This document shows positions 30,256-35,672 of a stretch of DNA of 35,672 bases, piece after piece (within the stretch, counting starts at the first letter, position 1; every line of letters starts with the position of its first letter). The position numbers were made by a program, and so were the translations under genes. The notes below the pieces were generated by a model. It searched no databases and was not told where the DNA came from. It worked only from the letters and a program-made list of their open reading frames with translations. The DNA comes from a virus, in IMG/VR virus record IMGVR_UViG_3300004807_000063, positions 1 to 35,672 of that record; one strand, given 5' to 3'.

Positions 30256-30632
30256 TACTTTGGCCACTTACCTCGCTGAACCATGAGTGCAATGACAGCA
30301 TAATTAGCCATGTCCTTAAATGAATCCTCAACAGGCTCGTGTTTAGGAACCGAGCCATTGCGATAAAGATTTTTAAGACGCTCAAACTTATCGCCAATAC
30401 GCACCATAAGGCCGTTAATAGGACCGCCAAAGGCATTGTTAATATTGCCAGGACCATAGTCCATCTGCTTCGAGATAAGGAGGTTGCCGATTTCATCCAT
30501 TATTTCCCAGACAGCGGACGCGAATTCGGTATCTGAACCAACAACTGGTTGCTTGTCTTGTCCAAAGAGATAACTTTCAGCCCAATTGACTGAATCAATT
30601 TGATTGCTAATTCGATGTCCTCGCTCATTCAT
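30255..30632 (-). CDS. Nucleotide-modification-associated DUF1599-like protein
   Basis: Three ATG codons lie in a row; the third, giving MNERGHRISNQIDSVNWAES, is chosen because GGAG lies at a suitable seven bases. The 125-residue product carries LLISKQMDYGPGNINNAFGG, then IGDKFERLKNL and EPVEDSFKDMANYAVIALMV. These match the DUF1599 pattern associated with modified-nucleotide metabolism in phages. Its role could be in the dNTP pool or DNA base modification, which is inferred from the family. Confidence 0.7.
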   Translation of the reverse strand: MNERGHRISNQIDSVNWAESYLFGQDKQPVVGSDTEFASAVWEIMDEIGNLLISKQMDYGPGNINNAFGGPINGLMVRIGDKFERLKNLYRNGSVPKHEPVEDSFKDMANYAVIALMVQRGKWPK

Positions 30633-30825
30633 CATCATTCTCCTCTGGTGCAAACACACCTGCGTAGTAATAGGACTTGTCTTCGTAATTCAATATGTAT
30701 CTGTGCAGAAAAATACCATCTTTGCTTTTCTCCTGCAGGTCAATCTCATCTAATACCCAGAGCATCTCAGGCACTGGCGAGCCATCCTTTGGCCCATACA
30801 TAAACGTTGGGTATCTAGTTGCCAC
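30625..30825 (-). CDS. Hypothetical acidic protein (66 aa)
   Basis: MATRYPTFMYGPKDGSPVPE begins a 66-residue protein rich in Tyr and acidic residues, ending PEENDDE. It shows alternating strands (IFLHRYILNYEDKSYYYAGV). It overlaps both neighbours by about ten bases. No family was recognised. Confidence 0.55.
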   Translation of the reverse strand: MATRYPTFMYGPKDGSPVPEMLWVLDEIDLQEKSKDGIFLHRYILNYEDKSYYYAGVFAPEENDDE

Positions 30826-31192
30826 GCTGAATCTCGATTAAATCATTAATGGTAATCAAGAATCCCTTGCTTGGATTTGGTTCAATTTTATTGCTGATGG
30901 GTCTGCCATACTTATCAATGGCTTTCTTCAAGTCATCTGTTGATACGATGATGACCAGGCCTTCAAGAACAAATGCCCATCTATCTGCCTTTGTCTTCAT
31001 CAAACCAGACTCAATCCAGTTGTAGGTAGAGCGAGAATAGAATGCCGTCTCAATATAGATGTTGCCAGTCTCAACCCAGCGCCTGTCTCGCTTGACTTCG
31101 ACAGTCACACCGCCAGTGAGAATCTCACGGACGAGGACTTCACCTTCTCGGCCATAGGCAAAATCTAAATCAAAATCAGATAGGTCCGCCAC
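30815..31192 (-). CDS. PD-(D/E)XK-like nuclease (125 aa)
   Basis: The start GTG (MADLSDFDLDFAYGREGEVL) is chosen because AAGAGG lies nine bases upstream; a TTG three codons earlier has no room for a ribosome site. The 125-residue product carries VEVKRDRRWVETGNIYIET, with E32 and K34 as the likely E-x-K half of a PD-(D/E)XK site. Similar phage proteins with VEVK-D...TGN-YIE are recalled as nuclease-fold proteins. Probably acts on phage or host DNA during recombination. Confidence 0.65.
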   Translation of the reverse strand: MADLSDFDLDFAYGREGEVLVREILTGGVTVEVKRDRRWVETGNIYIETAFYSRSTYNWIESGLMKTKADRWAFVLEGLVIIVSTDDLKKAIDKYGRPISNKIEPNPSKGFLITINDLIEIQRGN

Positions 31193-31517
31193 TGGCCTCA
31201 ACCTCTTCTTCTATCTCTCGCAAGATGTACTGGACTATCTCTGGGTTTTCCTTGAGCATATCTACTACATGGTAACCAACAATGTCGCAAACTTCCTCAA
31301 CATCAAAGCGCTTACGAGTAGACATCGGAGTCTCAAAGATAATGGCATGAGTAATCTCATGCACAAAGACACGAATTAATTTATCCTCTGGCAAATCAGG
31401 GCGTAACTCAATGGTGTTAGTCTCAGATGTAGTCATGCCATATGCATCTTTATCTTCAAGGGTGTACTTAATCTTATACTTCTGCCCGAAGATTTTGATG
31501 GAGGTAGGCCGCTTCAT
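31176..31517 (-). CDS. HExxH zinc metallopeptidase-like protein (113 aa)
   Basis: The 113-residue product contains IRVFVHEITHAIIFE with HEITH at 53-57, the zinc-binding and catalytic motif of ImmA/IrrE or SprT-like small metallopeptidases. A third ligand may lie in the Glu-rich C-terminal half (FDVEEVCDIVGYHVVDMLKE). ImmA-like proteins cleave repressors; SprT-like proteins remove DNA-crosslinked protein. Either would suit a replication operon. Coupled to the TOPRIM gene by ATGA. Confidence 0.7.
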   Translation of the reverse strand: MKRPTSIKIFGQKYKIKYTLEDKDAYGMTTSETNTIELRPDLPEDKLIRVFVHEITHAIIFETPMSTRKRFDVEEVCDIVGYHVVDMLKENPEIVQYILREIEEEVEASGGPI

Positions 31518-32149
31518 GCCGCTAGTCGTTCCTCAAACCATGAATTACCATGCTGTAAGTATACCTCATTCACGTCCGTATTGTCGGGTAAGTGAATAAT
31601 TTCGGCTTTGTCTAAATCTTCCTTGATTCTTTTGGCAAGTTCCTGCCCAGGATTACGTCCATCCTCTTTAACATCGTTGTCTGCGAAGATAAGTATGCGC
31701 GAGTACGACTCGAATAACTTAGGAAACCAGGGTTTCCATTGAGATACACCAGCCACCCCAACGCTAGGTATGCCTGCGCAACCCGATAGGATAATGGTAT
31801 CAATCTCGCCCTCGCATATGGCAATCGTATCGCTCTGCTTATGCAAATCATTAACATTAAACAGGCCAATCTTTTGGCCCGTAGGCCAAAGATACTTTGG
31901 GGTACCTTCATCTAATCTCCTAAACTTGATACCCACCACACCAGCGGGAGTACGATAAGGGATGGAGAGCATACCTTCAGCAAGTTCATGGCCAGCACTA
32001 GGCTCCACGACGCTTCCAAGAAGGAACGTACGGCTTACTTCCTGACTGATGCCTCGTGCCTCTAGGTAAGAGGCTGCCCGTGGCGTTAGATTGTTGGAGT
32101 ACCTTTCGGCTGCTTCCGTGAGCAATAGCCTCTGCTTTTCGTTTAGCAT
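31514..32149 (-). CDS. DNA primase TOPRIM-domain protein
   Basis: The 211-residue product starts MLNEKQRLLLTEAAERYSNN and shows the DnaG-type core: ASYLEARGISQEVSRTFLLG, IPYRTPAGVVGIKFRRLDEG, then the TOPRIM motifs ICEGEID (E113) and FADNDV (D157, D159), and LPDNTDVNEVYLQHG. It synthesises RNA primers with the zinc-finger protein encoded just upstream, whose frame overlaps it by 152 bases. No helicase domain is fused; the RecA-like ATPase is a separate gene. A GGAAGGA lies about 12 bases before the ATG. Confidence 0.85.
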   Translation of the reverse strand: MLNEKQRLLLTEAAERYSNNLTPRAASYLEARGISQEVSRTFLLGSVVEPSAGHELAEGMLSIPYRTPAGVVGIKFRRLDEGTPKYLWPTGQKIGLFNVNDLHKQSDTIAICEGEIDTIILSGCAGIPSVGVAGVSQWKPWFPKLFESYSRILIFADNDVKEDGRNPGQELAKRIKEDLDKAEIIHLPDNTDVNEVYLQHGNSWFEERLAA

Positions 32150-32366
32150 CTTTGAAATCCAATCCTTCCTTTGCTTGCACTAATGTGTATACATCTCCGA
32201 GCACCTGACAGACGAGACAGTTATATGCCTGGTTATCAAGGTTATACGCTGCGCTGCTGTGGGTATCATCATGGATGACACACTTGCAGGCTATCCACCC
32301 ATGCTTGTCTATGACTGTCAGGCCATAGTGCTCAAGCACTGCGCCAAGGTCAGGCTTAGATACCAC
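31998..32366 (-). CDS. DNA primase CHC2-type zinc-finger protein
   Basis: The GTG start overlaps the upstream nuclease gene by 11 bases. The 122-residue product has the CHC2 zinc finger: C29, H32, C50 and C53 within CKCVIHDDTHSSAAYNLDNQ and YNCLVCQ. This domain recognises single-stranded template DNA for the primase. Ordered sequence ends near KDAKRKAEAIAHG; beyond that the frame overlaps the TOPRIM gene by 152 bases and becomes Ser/Arg-rich. The two may be separate subunits or joined by a +1 frameshift. Confidence 0.8.
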   Translation of the reverse strand: MVSKPDLGAVLEHYGLTVIDKHGWIACKCVIHDDTHSSAAYNLDNQAYNCLVCQVLGDVYTLVQAKEGLDFKDAKRKAEAIAHGSSRKVLQQSNATGSLLPRGTRHQSGSKPYVPSWKRRGA

Positions 32367-32712
32367 CTTGTACTCTCAACCACTGGTCTAAATCTTGGAT
32401 GACCCATGACTGTTCAAGCCCTGCCATACGGCGCTTGACGATGACATAGGCTGGTGGAACAGCATCTAGGTTGCGTGCCTTGGCGTAGTTAAAGGCTTCA
32501 GTTGTAGCCTCACGCCAGAACTGTGGCAGGTCCATCTTGGCTGTTGCCTTCAACTCAAAGATATACGGTTGGCCTGCAACAATGCATACGACGTCACCCT
32601 CATCGTCTTTGCCTGCCAACCGTAATCTCTCTGCATTCACCCCTTTAGAGCGAAACCATTTGAGGATGCCTGTTTCAAACAGGGCGCCCTTACGCTTATT
32701 TGCTGCACTCAC
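32356..32712 (-). CDS. Holliday-junction-resolvase-like PD-(D/E)XK nuclease
   Basis: The GTG start overlaps the helicase TGA (GTGA) and has GGAG nine bases upstream; a TTG five codons earlier is less likely. The 118-residue product, SAANKRKGALFETGILKWFR onward, has a PD-(D/E)XK site: E13, D40 in EGDVVCIV, E53 and K55 in YIFELKATAK. The size and KRKG-N-terminus match archaeal-type resolvase or VRR-like nucleases in phages. It likely resolves recombination intermediates. Confidence 0.8.
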   Translation of the reverse strand: MSAANKRKGALFETGILKWFRSKGVNAERLRLAGKDDEGDVVCIVAGQPYIFELKATAKMDLPQFWREATTEAFNYAKARNLDAVPPAYVIVKRRMAGLEQSWVIQDLDQWLRVQGGI

Positions 32713-33536
32713 TGTACGCTTCTCCAACTCTCGGCTATCTGGTAGCCCTGTCTGTCTGAATACATACTCATTCTACTGGCGTCAGCCCACAAAGTTACAA
32801 AGTGGTCCCCAGTTGCAGAGTGTCGTGCAAATCTATTCTTGACTGCAGCAACCCTGAACTCACCTGAATGTGGCACCAATGCCACAGTAAGAATCATTTC
32901 GGGTAGTTGTGCAATCTTGCCTTGGATAGCCTTACGGCTAGGTGGCATATCGGCTTTACCTTCAGCCTCTGAAGTGTGATGCAGAAGTAGAACAGCAGCA
33001 TCAGTCTCACGTGCAATGTGGTGCATAGCCTTGGCTATCTCACGAAGGCCAGACCATTCATCACCTTGCATGGAGACAACGTTCATAGCGTTGTCCACAA
33101 TAATCATATGGGGATACTCACCATATGCCTCGCCATAGGCTCGGATTGCTAAGTCAATCTCGTCAAGTGTTGGGCTTGGTGCGAAATCAAATTGCAGATG
33201 GCTGATGCTTGCTAGTTCTTGTGTGTAGAAATCTTTCCCCATCCCAGTAAGAAAGGCTTCTTCAACGGTAGACACTTGGTGTCCTGTGGCCATGGCTGAT
33301 GCACGAATGGCGGTAGTGTACGCATCTGTATCAGCACTGATATAGAGCGTAGGTACTTTCATCTGCACTGCAAGCCATAAGGCGATAAGTGATTTGCCAG
33401 CATTTGGTTGCCCAGCAATCATAGTCAATTGTCCTCTGCGAAAACGTATCCCTTCGCTTTGCAACGAAGGGAAAACGTCTGGCAGTATCTGAAAGTCGTG
33501 ACTGCTATTGGCTGCTGCTTGGGTGAGCGACAGCAC
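32709..33536 (-). CDS. DnaB/RecA-like replicative helicase ATPase
   Basis: The GTG start has AAGG within the preceding stop region. The 275-residue product has Walker A GQPNAGKS at 42-49, Walker B MIIVDN at 144-149 (D148), and VLLLHHTSE, the post-Walker-B sensor of DnaB and RecA-like folds. The N-terminal primase-interaction domain of DnaB is absent, so this is a stand-alone motor. It probably unwinds DNA with the split primase. It is followed by the resolvase-like nuclease (GTGA coupling). Confidence 0.85.
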   Translation of the reverse strand: MLSLTQAAANSSHDFQILPDVFPSLQSEGIRFRRGQLTMIAGQPNAGKSLIALWLAVQMKVPTLYISADTDAYTTAIRASAMATGHQVSTVEEAFLTGMGKDFYTQELASISHLQFDFAPSPTLDEIDLAIRAYGEAYGEYPHMIIVDNAMNVVSMQGDEWSGLREIAKAMHHIARETDAAVLLLHHTSEAEGKADMPPSRKAIQGKIAQLPEMILTVALVPHSGEFRVAAVKNRFARHSATGDHFVTLWADASRMSMYSDRQGYQIAESWRSVQ

Positions 33537-33544
33537 GAGTTACC

Positions 33545-33916
33545 TTAGCGAAGGAACTTAGGAGCGCACTGGTCTGGTGTGCCTTGTGGAGATGGGCAGA
33601 ACCAGCCCTTCCACTCCTTAGGCGCACCTGGCTTGCTGGTGCGATAGACCAACTTACCGTGCTTACAATGTCCTTCTTCAATGACTGATGACTGTGCTGG
33701 TGCTGCTACTGGTGTAGCGCCAAGGCCCTGTGCTAATGCACGGGCTGCGCCTGCTGATGAGAGTGATGCAGATACTGAGTTAATCAGTGCTGCTGTGTCC
33801 TGAATGGTAGACAGGCTACCCTCAAGTTCTGCACTATCTGCTGCGTAGATGTTAACCAATGTTCCATCAGACAACTTAAAGTTGACTTGGAACTTTGTGT
33901 TTTCGTTTGCTGCCAT
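33545..33916 (-). CDS. Probable single-stranded-DNA-associated or zinc protein (123 aa)
   Basis: A strong AAGGAG precedes the ATG. The first 45 residues (FQVNFKLSDGTLVNIYAADS) are beta-rich; the centre is Ala/Ser-rich and helical; the C-terminal 40 residues hold EGHCKHGKLVYRTSKPG and WKGWFCPSPQGTPDQCAPKF, a Cys/His module recurring in actinophage proteins. It lies between the nuclease and helicase genes, where single-strand-binding or recombination mediators often sit. The function is a guess from position. Confidence 0.55.
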   Translation of the reverse strand: MAANENTKFQVNFKLSDGTLVNIYAADSAELEGSLSTIQDTAALINSVSASLSSAGAARALAQGLGATPVAAPAQSSVIEEGHCKHGKLVYRTSKPGAPKEWKGWFCPSPQGTPDQCAPKFLR

Positions 33917-33926
33917 TTGTTTCTCC

Positions 33927-34583
33927 TTATTTTATTTCTGCTAGTGGGTCGTAAATCTGTGCTAGTTGTCCTCCGACTGCGTAACAATATTCCTTCACAC
34001 CGCAAGTACCACAGGACATTCCAATGTTAGGCAAGAATATCTCTTGCTCTAAGCCTCGTGCAAACTGAGCAAATAGTTCTGTTAGTAGTGGGATTGTCCA
34101 ACGGTCAAGCCCAACTGCCTCAATGAACTGTGCTTTACGTGCCGAGTAGTAATAACCTTTTGATGGGCGGATGCCAAACTGCATCTCCATCATGGATGCA
34201 TAGACACCCAACTGCAATGAAGAGTCAGGCATATAAGAGCCAGTCTTGAAATCCACCACCGCCAATTCACCAGCGGGGGTGACAACTATAGCATCTGCAA
34301 AGGCTTTGATAGGTACTTCACCGAAGTTATTGTTGAACTCAATTTCAACACCTGGCACATTCTGTGGAGAAACCCATATCTCAAACTGAGATTCCTGCCA
34401 AGCATTGATGAAGTCAAAGAACATCTTCTTGCCGTTCTCATCCCACCAAGCCTTGTTCTCTTTGTCAGGATTATCCTTGGTGGCTCTTCCACCACGACGC
34501 CAGTCAGTTGGATTTGTACCAGACTTGTTTTCTGCTTCAGCAATCTGTTGAATGAATGACTCATTCCACATCTCATCCCACAT
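33927..34583 (-). CDS. Cas4/RecB-like nuclease, C-terminal part (separate gene)
   Basis: The start MWDEMWNESFIQQIAEAENK has GGAG seven bases upstream. The 218-residue product carries the catalytic half of a PD-(D/E)XK exonuclease: D97 in AFADAIV, VVDFKTG with D111 and K113, SLQLGVY with Q124, and three clustered cysteines C191, C194 and C200 (CGTCGVKEYC). Cas4/AddB-type nucleases need a fourth cysteine and a His motif near the N-terminus; both are found in the separate gene at 34991-35212. Two small genes lie between. Whether the halves assemble is untested. Confidence 0.8.
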   Translation of the reverse strand: MWDEMWNESFIQQIAEAENKSGTNPTDWRRGGRATKDNPDKENKAWWDENGKKMFFDFINAWQESQFEIWVSPQNVPGVEIEFNNNFGEVPIKAFADAIVVTPAGELAVVDFKTGSYMPDSSLQLGVYASMMEMQFGIRPSKGYYYSARKAQFIEAVGLDRWTIPLLTELFAQFARGLEQEIFLPNIGMSCGTCGVKEYCYAVGGQLAQIYDPLAEIK

Positions 34584-34773
34584 CAGAAGTCTCCACAATT
34601 CCAAAGACAATCTCAACTGCCTTCTTCATGCCAGCAATAGTGGCTGGGTTAGTTTCAGTCTTGATTGCTTCCTCAATCTGCGCTGCAAGATTGCGTCGCA
34701 TAATAACTTCAGCCTCTACGAATGACTTCATAAAAGCATCTCGGCTAATAATCTTTGCGTGTTTGCGTCCCAT
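34573..34773 (-). CDS. Small helical protein between nuclease halves (66 aa)
   Basis: MGRKHAKIISRDAFMKSFVE opens a 66-residue charged, helical protein (AAQIEEAIKTETNPATIAGM). It lies between the two Cas4-like parts and overlaps the C-terminal part by 11 bases. It resembles no family I know. It may have been inserted into an ancestral nuclease gene together with the 71-residue protein. Confidence 0.55.
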   Translation of the reverse strand: MGRKHAKIISRDAFMKSFVEAEVIMRRNLAAQIEEAIKTETNPATIAGMKKAVEIVFGIVETSDVG

Positions 34774-34775
34774 TC

Positions 34776-34991
34776 TTAATCCTTATCTATCGGCGTAACA
34801 ACTGTGGCAAGGCTATCGCAAAGGACACATCGGGCGCTAGTCCCGTACATTCCAATTTCAAAGTCAGTGTCAAACTTACACTGGACATTCCACCATTCGG
34901 AGCCACATGGACATACTCGTATTGGACCGAGCGAACGGTAATCTGCTTCTGCACCTGGCGTTGATTTAATGTTTCCAAGTTCAGCCTCCAT
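34776..34991 (-). CDS. Zinc-ribbon protein between nuclease halves (71 aa)
   Basis: The 71-residue product MEAELGNIKSTPGAEADYRS has VCPCGSEWWNVQCKF and ARCVLCDSLATVV, paired cysteines typical of a zinc ribbon. A similar CPCGS-W...EIG-Y...C..C pattern occurs in actinophage early proteins as I recall. Its ATG overlaps the N-terminal nuclease stop by one base. It may be an independent regulator or a partner of the nuclease. Confidence 0.6.
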   Translation of the reverse strand: MEAELGNIKSTPGAEADYRSLGPIRVCPCGSEWWNVQCKFDTDFEIGMYGTSARCVLCDSLATVVTPIDKD

Positions 34992-35212
34992 TAGAACGGT
35001 ACATCCATGTATTTGTCTTTGTACTGCTGCTTGCGAAATTCATTGAGCAGGAACTTCTCTGCTGCTGAGTGGAAGGCTTGGCCTCCTACAAACCACCATG
35101 CTGGTTCAGATGGCGCCTGTAACTTCCTCTCCAATTCCCATGCTTTACCGCAGCGAATCCAAGAAGAGAACGATGAAAAACTTCTATGTGCTACTACTGT
35201 TTCTTTCTTCAT
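34991..35212 (-). CDS. Cas4/RecB-like nuclease, N-terminal part (separate gene)
   Basis: The 73-residue product MKKETVVAHRSFSSFSSWIR holds CGKAWELERKLQAPSEPAWW (with C21) and FVGGQAFHSAAEKF (with H48). These are the first iron-sulfur Cys and the GxxxH motif I of a Cas4/AddB-like nuclease. It stops with DKYMDVPF, just where full-length homologues would continue into a helical linker. The missing domain is encoded at 33927-34583. It is the first gene of its operon, with no ribosome site; a promoter ends six bases before the ATG, so its message may be leaderless. Confidence 0.75.
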   Translation of the reverse strand: MKKETVVAHRSFSSFSSWIRCGKAWELERKLQAPSEPAWWFVGGQAFHSAAEKFLLNEFRKQQYKDKYMDVPF

Positions 35213-35218
35213 GGCTTA

Positions 35219-35247
35219 ACTGTAACACCAGTTGCAAGGCGTGTAAA
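35219..35247 (-). promoter_or_regulatory. Promoter giving a probable leaderless transcript
   Basis: On the minus strand TTTACA (35242-35247) is separated by exactly 17 bases from TACAGT (35219-35224). Only six bases (35213-35218) lie between that -10 and the ATG at 35212, so transcription would start at or next to the A of ATG. No ribosome site is present. Leaderless mRNAs with this spacing are common in actinobacteria. Confidence 0.65.
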
Positions 35248-35310
35248 CGTAAGCGACACGCCGATAACTTTCTGGCGCGTTACTTTTTTTGCTAATGGGG
35301 TTGGAATGTG

Positions 35311-35337
35311 ATTATAATACGAGCGAAGCGAGTGCAA
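35311..35337 (-). promoter_or_regulatory. Possible upstream promoter for the replication operon
   Basis: A consensus TATAAT is present on the minus strand (35311-35316), with TTGCAC 15 bases upstream (35332-35337), shorter than ideal. It lies about 100 bases before the first gene of the operon. It may be an alternative or earlier promoter, alongside the leaderless one. Confidence 0.45.
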
Positions 35338-35343
35338 TACGGG

Positions 35344-35362
35344 GAGCGCCCTGAAGGCGCTC
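35344..35362. repeat. Hairpin with core shared with the divergent control region
   Basis: GAGCGCC at 35344-35350 pairs with GGCGCTC at 35356-35362 around CTGAA. Its inner 15 bases (35346-35360) are identical to 23185-23199. A further small hairpin, TATGGC with GCCATA, follows within about 35 bases. Confidence 0.7.
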
Positions 35363-35404
35363 GGACGGCGAGCGGCTATGGCGATAGCGAGCCATAAGAA
35401 AAAG

Positions 35405-35436
35405 ACAAAAAAAATAAAGCCCCTCCGAAGAGGGGC
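35405..35436 (-). terminator. Rho-independent terminator after the holin-like gene
   Basis: On the minus strand GCCCCTC (35430-35436) and GAGGGGC (35419-35425) form a stem around a TTCG loop, followed by a long T-rich tract complementary to 35405-35418. It lies 16 bases beyond the holin-like stop. A strong terminator isolating lysis genes from the replication operon. Confidence 0.88.
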
Positions 35437-35451
35437 CATACTTTTAATAAC

Positions 35452-35637
35452 TTACTTGACTGTAGCAGCCTGTGCCTTAAAATGGTTATATGCTGCAGAT
35501 GCAACTGGTCCAAAGACGGCAACAAGTGCAGCCCATGCGACGTGCTTCAAATGATGATTACCAGTCTGCCAAATAGCAATTGCTGCTACTGCAAGGCTGA
35601 TGATGTAATGCTCAACAAGCGCTTTGCTTATCTTCAT
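35452..35637 (-). CDS. Holin-like small membrane protein
   Basis: The 61-residue product MKISKALVEHYIISLAVAAI has two hydrophobic segments (about residues 11-24 and 31-48, HVAWAALVAVFGPVASAAYN) joined by a polar turn (QTGNHHLKHV) and a Lys-containing tail, the shape of a class II holin. It would form membrane lesions that let a lytic enzyme reach the wall. The endolysin may be off the right edge. A good AGGAG lies before the ATG. Confidence 0.7.
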   Translation of the reverse strand: MKISKALVEHYIISLAVAAIAIWQTGNHHLKHVAWAALVAVFGPVASAAYNHFKAQAATVK

Positions 35638-35672
35638 GTTATCTCCTATAGGTAGATTACTTTGTCCACTTA
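35638..35672. other. Right edge: ribosome site and incomplete upstream sequence
   Basis: This 35-base end carries the CCTATAGGAGATA ribosome-site leader of the holin-like gene. A possible stop codon of an upstream gene is visible on the minus strand, but the frame is too short to identify. Confidence 0.4.

Noticed and set aside
33450-33471. Perfect seven-base hairpin CCCTTCG/CGAAGGG
   Set aside because: It lies inside the helicase coding sequence and is not followed by a U-run, so no regulatory claim is made.
35209-35439. Minus-strand frame of 76 codons before the replication operon
   Set aside because: It covers a terminator, hairpins and promoters and lacks a ribosome site.

Overview
The window looks like most of the genome of a tailed double-stranded DNA phage, cut at both ends. 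The host is probably an actinobacterium: the phage carries a WhiB-family iron-sulfur regulator, a family essentially restricted to actinobacteria and their phages, and many small zinc-ribbon proteins typical of actinophages. Base composition is moderate rather than GC-rich, which would fit a freshwater actinobacterium such as the Nanopelagicales; that last step is inference. No integrase, excisionase, tRNA, insertion sequence or CRISPR array was seen. No tail tube, sheath or clear tape-measure gene was seen either, while very large presumed internal virion proteins lie between portal and capsid. I therefore favour a short-tailed (podovirus-like) particle with a lytic life style.

Layout. (1) Positions 1-23064, minus strand: the virion module, in transcription order large terminase (with an N-terminal HTH), portal, three small proteins, a 1596-residue internal protein, three further structural proteins, scaffold, major capsid protein, small structural proteins, a collagen-like fibre with an internal jelly-roll-like domain, a GT2 glycosyltransferase, small proteins, a connector-like protein, and fibre or appendage proteins up to the left edge. 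(2) Positions 23065-23951: an 887-base divergent control region packed with hairpins, direct repeats, an exact CRP/GlxR-type palindrome and a near-consensus promoter for the plus-strand genes. (3) Positions 23952-27984, plus strand: a tight operon of small proteins, WhiB, a lytic-transglycosylase-like protein that seems to start at ATT, zinc ribbons, an HTH protein and a second glycosyltransferase. (4) Positions 27981-28115: a convergent terminator region. (5) Positions 28111-35212, minus strand: replication, recombination and regulation. In transcription order these are a Cas4-like nuclease split in two, a DnaB/RecA-like ATPase, PD-(D/E)XK nucleases, primase zinc-finger and TOPRIM proteins in overlapping frames, an HExxH protein, a DUF1599-like protein, endonuclease VII, a sigma factor, an FmdB-like zinc ribbon and an HExxE protein. 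(6) Positions 35213-35672: promoters, a hairpin, a terminator and a holin-like gene.

How it fits together. WhiB and the sigma factor could redirect host transcription in successive stages. The helicase, primase and nucleases form a replication and recombination set; no DNA polymerase is in the window, so it is either off-window or supplied by the host. Terminase, portal, scaffold and capsid assemble and fill the head, and the large internal proteins probably cross the envelope at ejection. The collagen-like and fibre proteins, with two glycosyltransferases, suggest decorated or glycan-targeting surface structures.

The most unusual points are the nuclease whose iron-sulfur cysteines are spread over two separated genes, the ATT-initiated transglycosylase, the split primase, a probable leaderless promoter, and the repeat-rich divergent control region. 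All function calls come from reading motifs; no database search was run.
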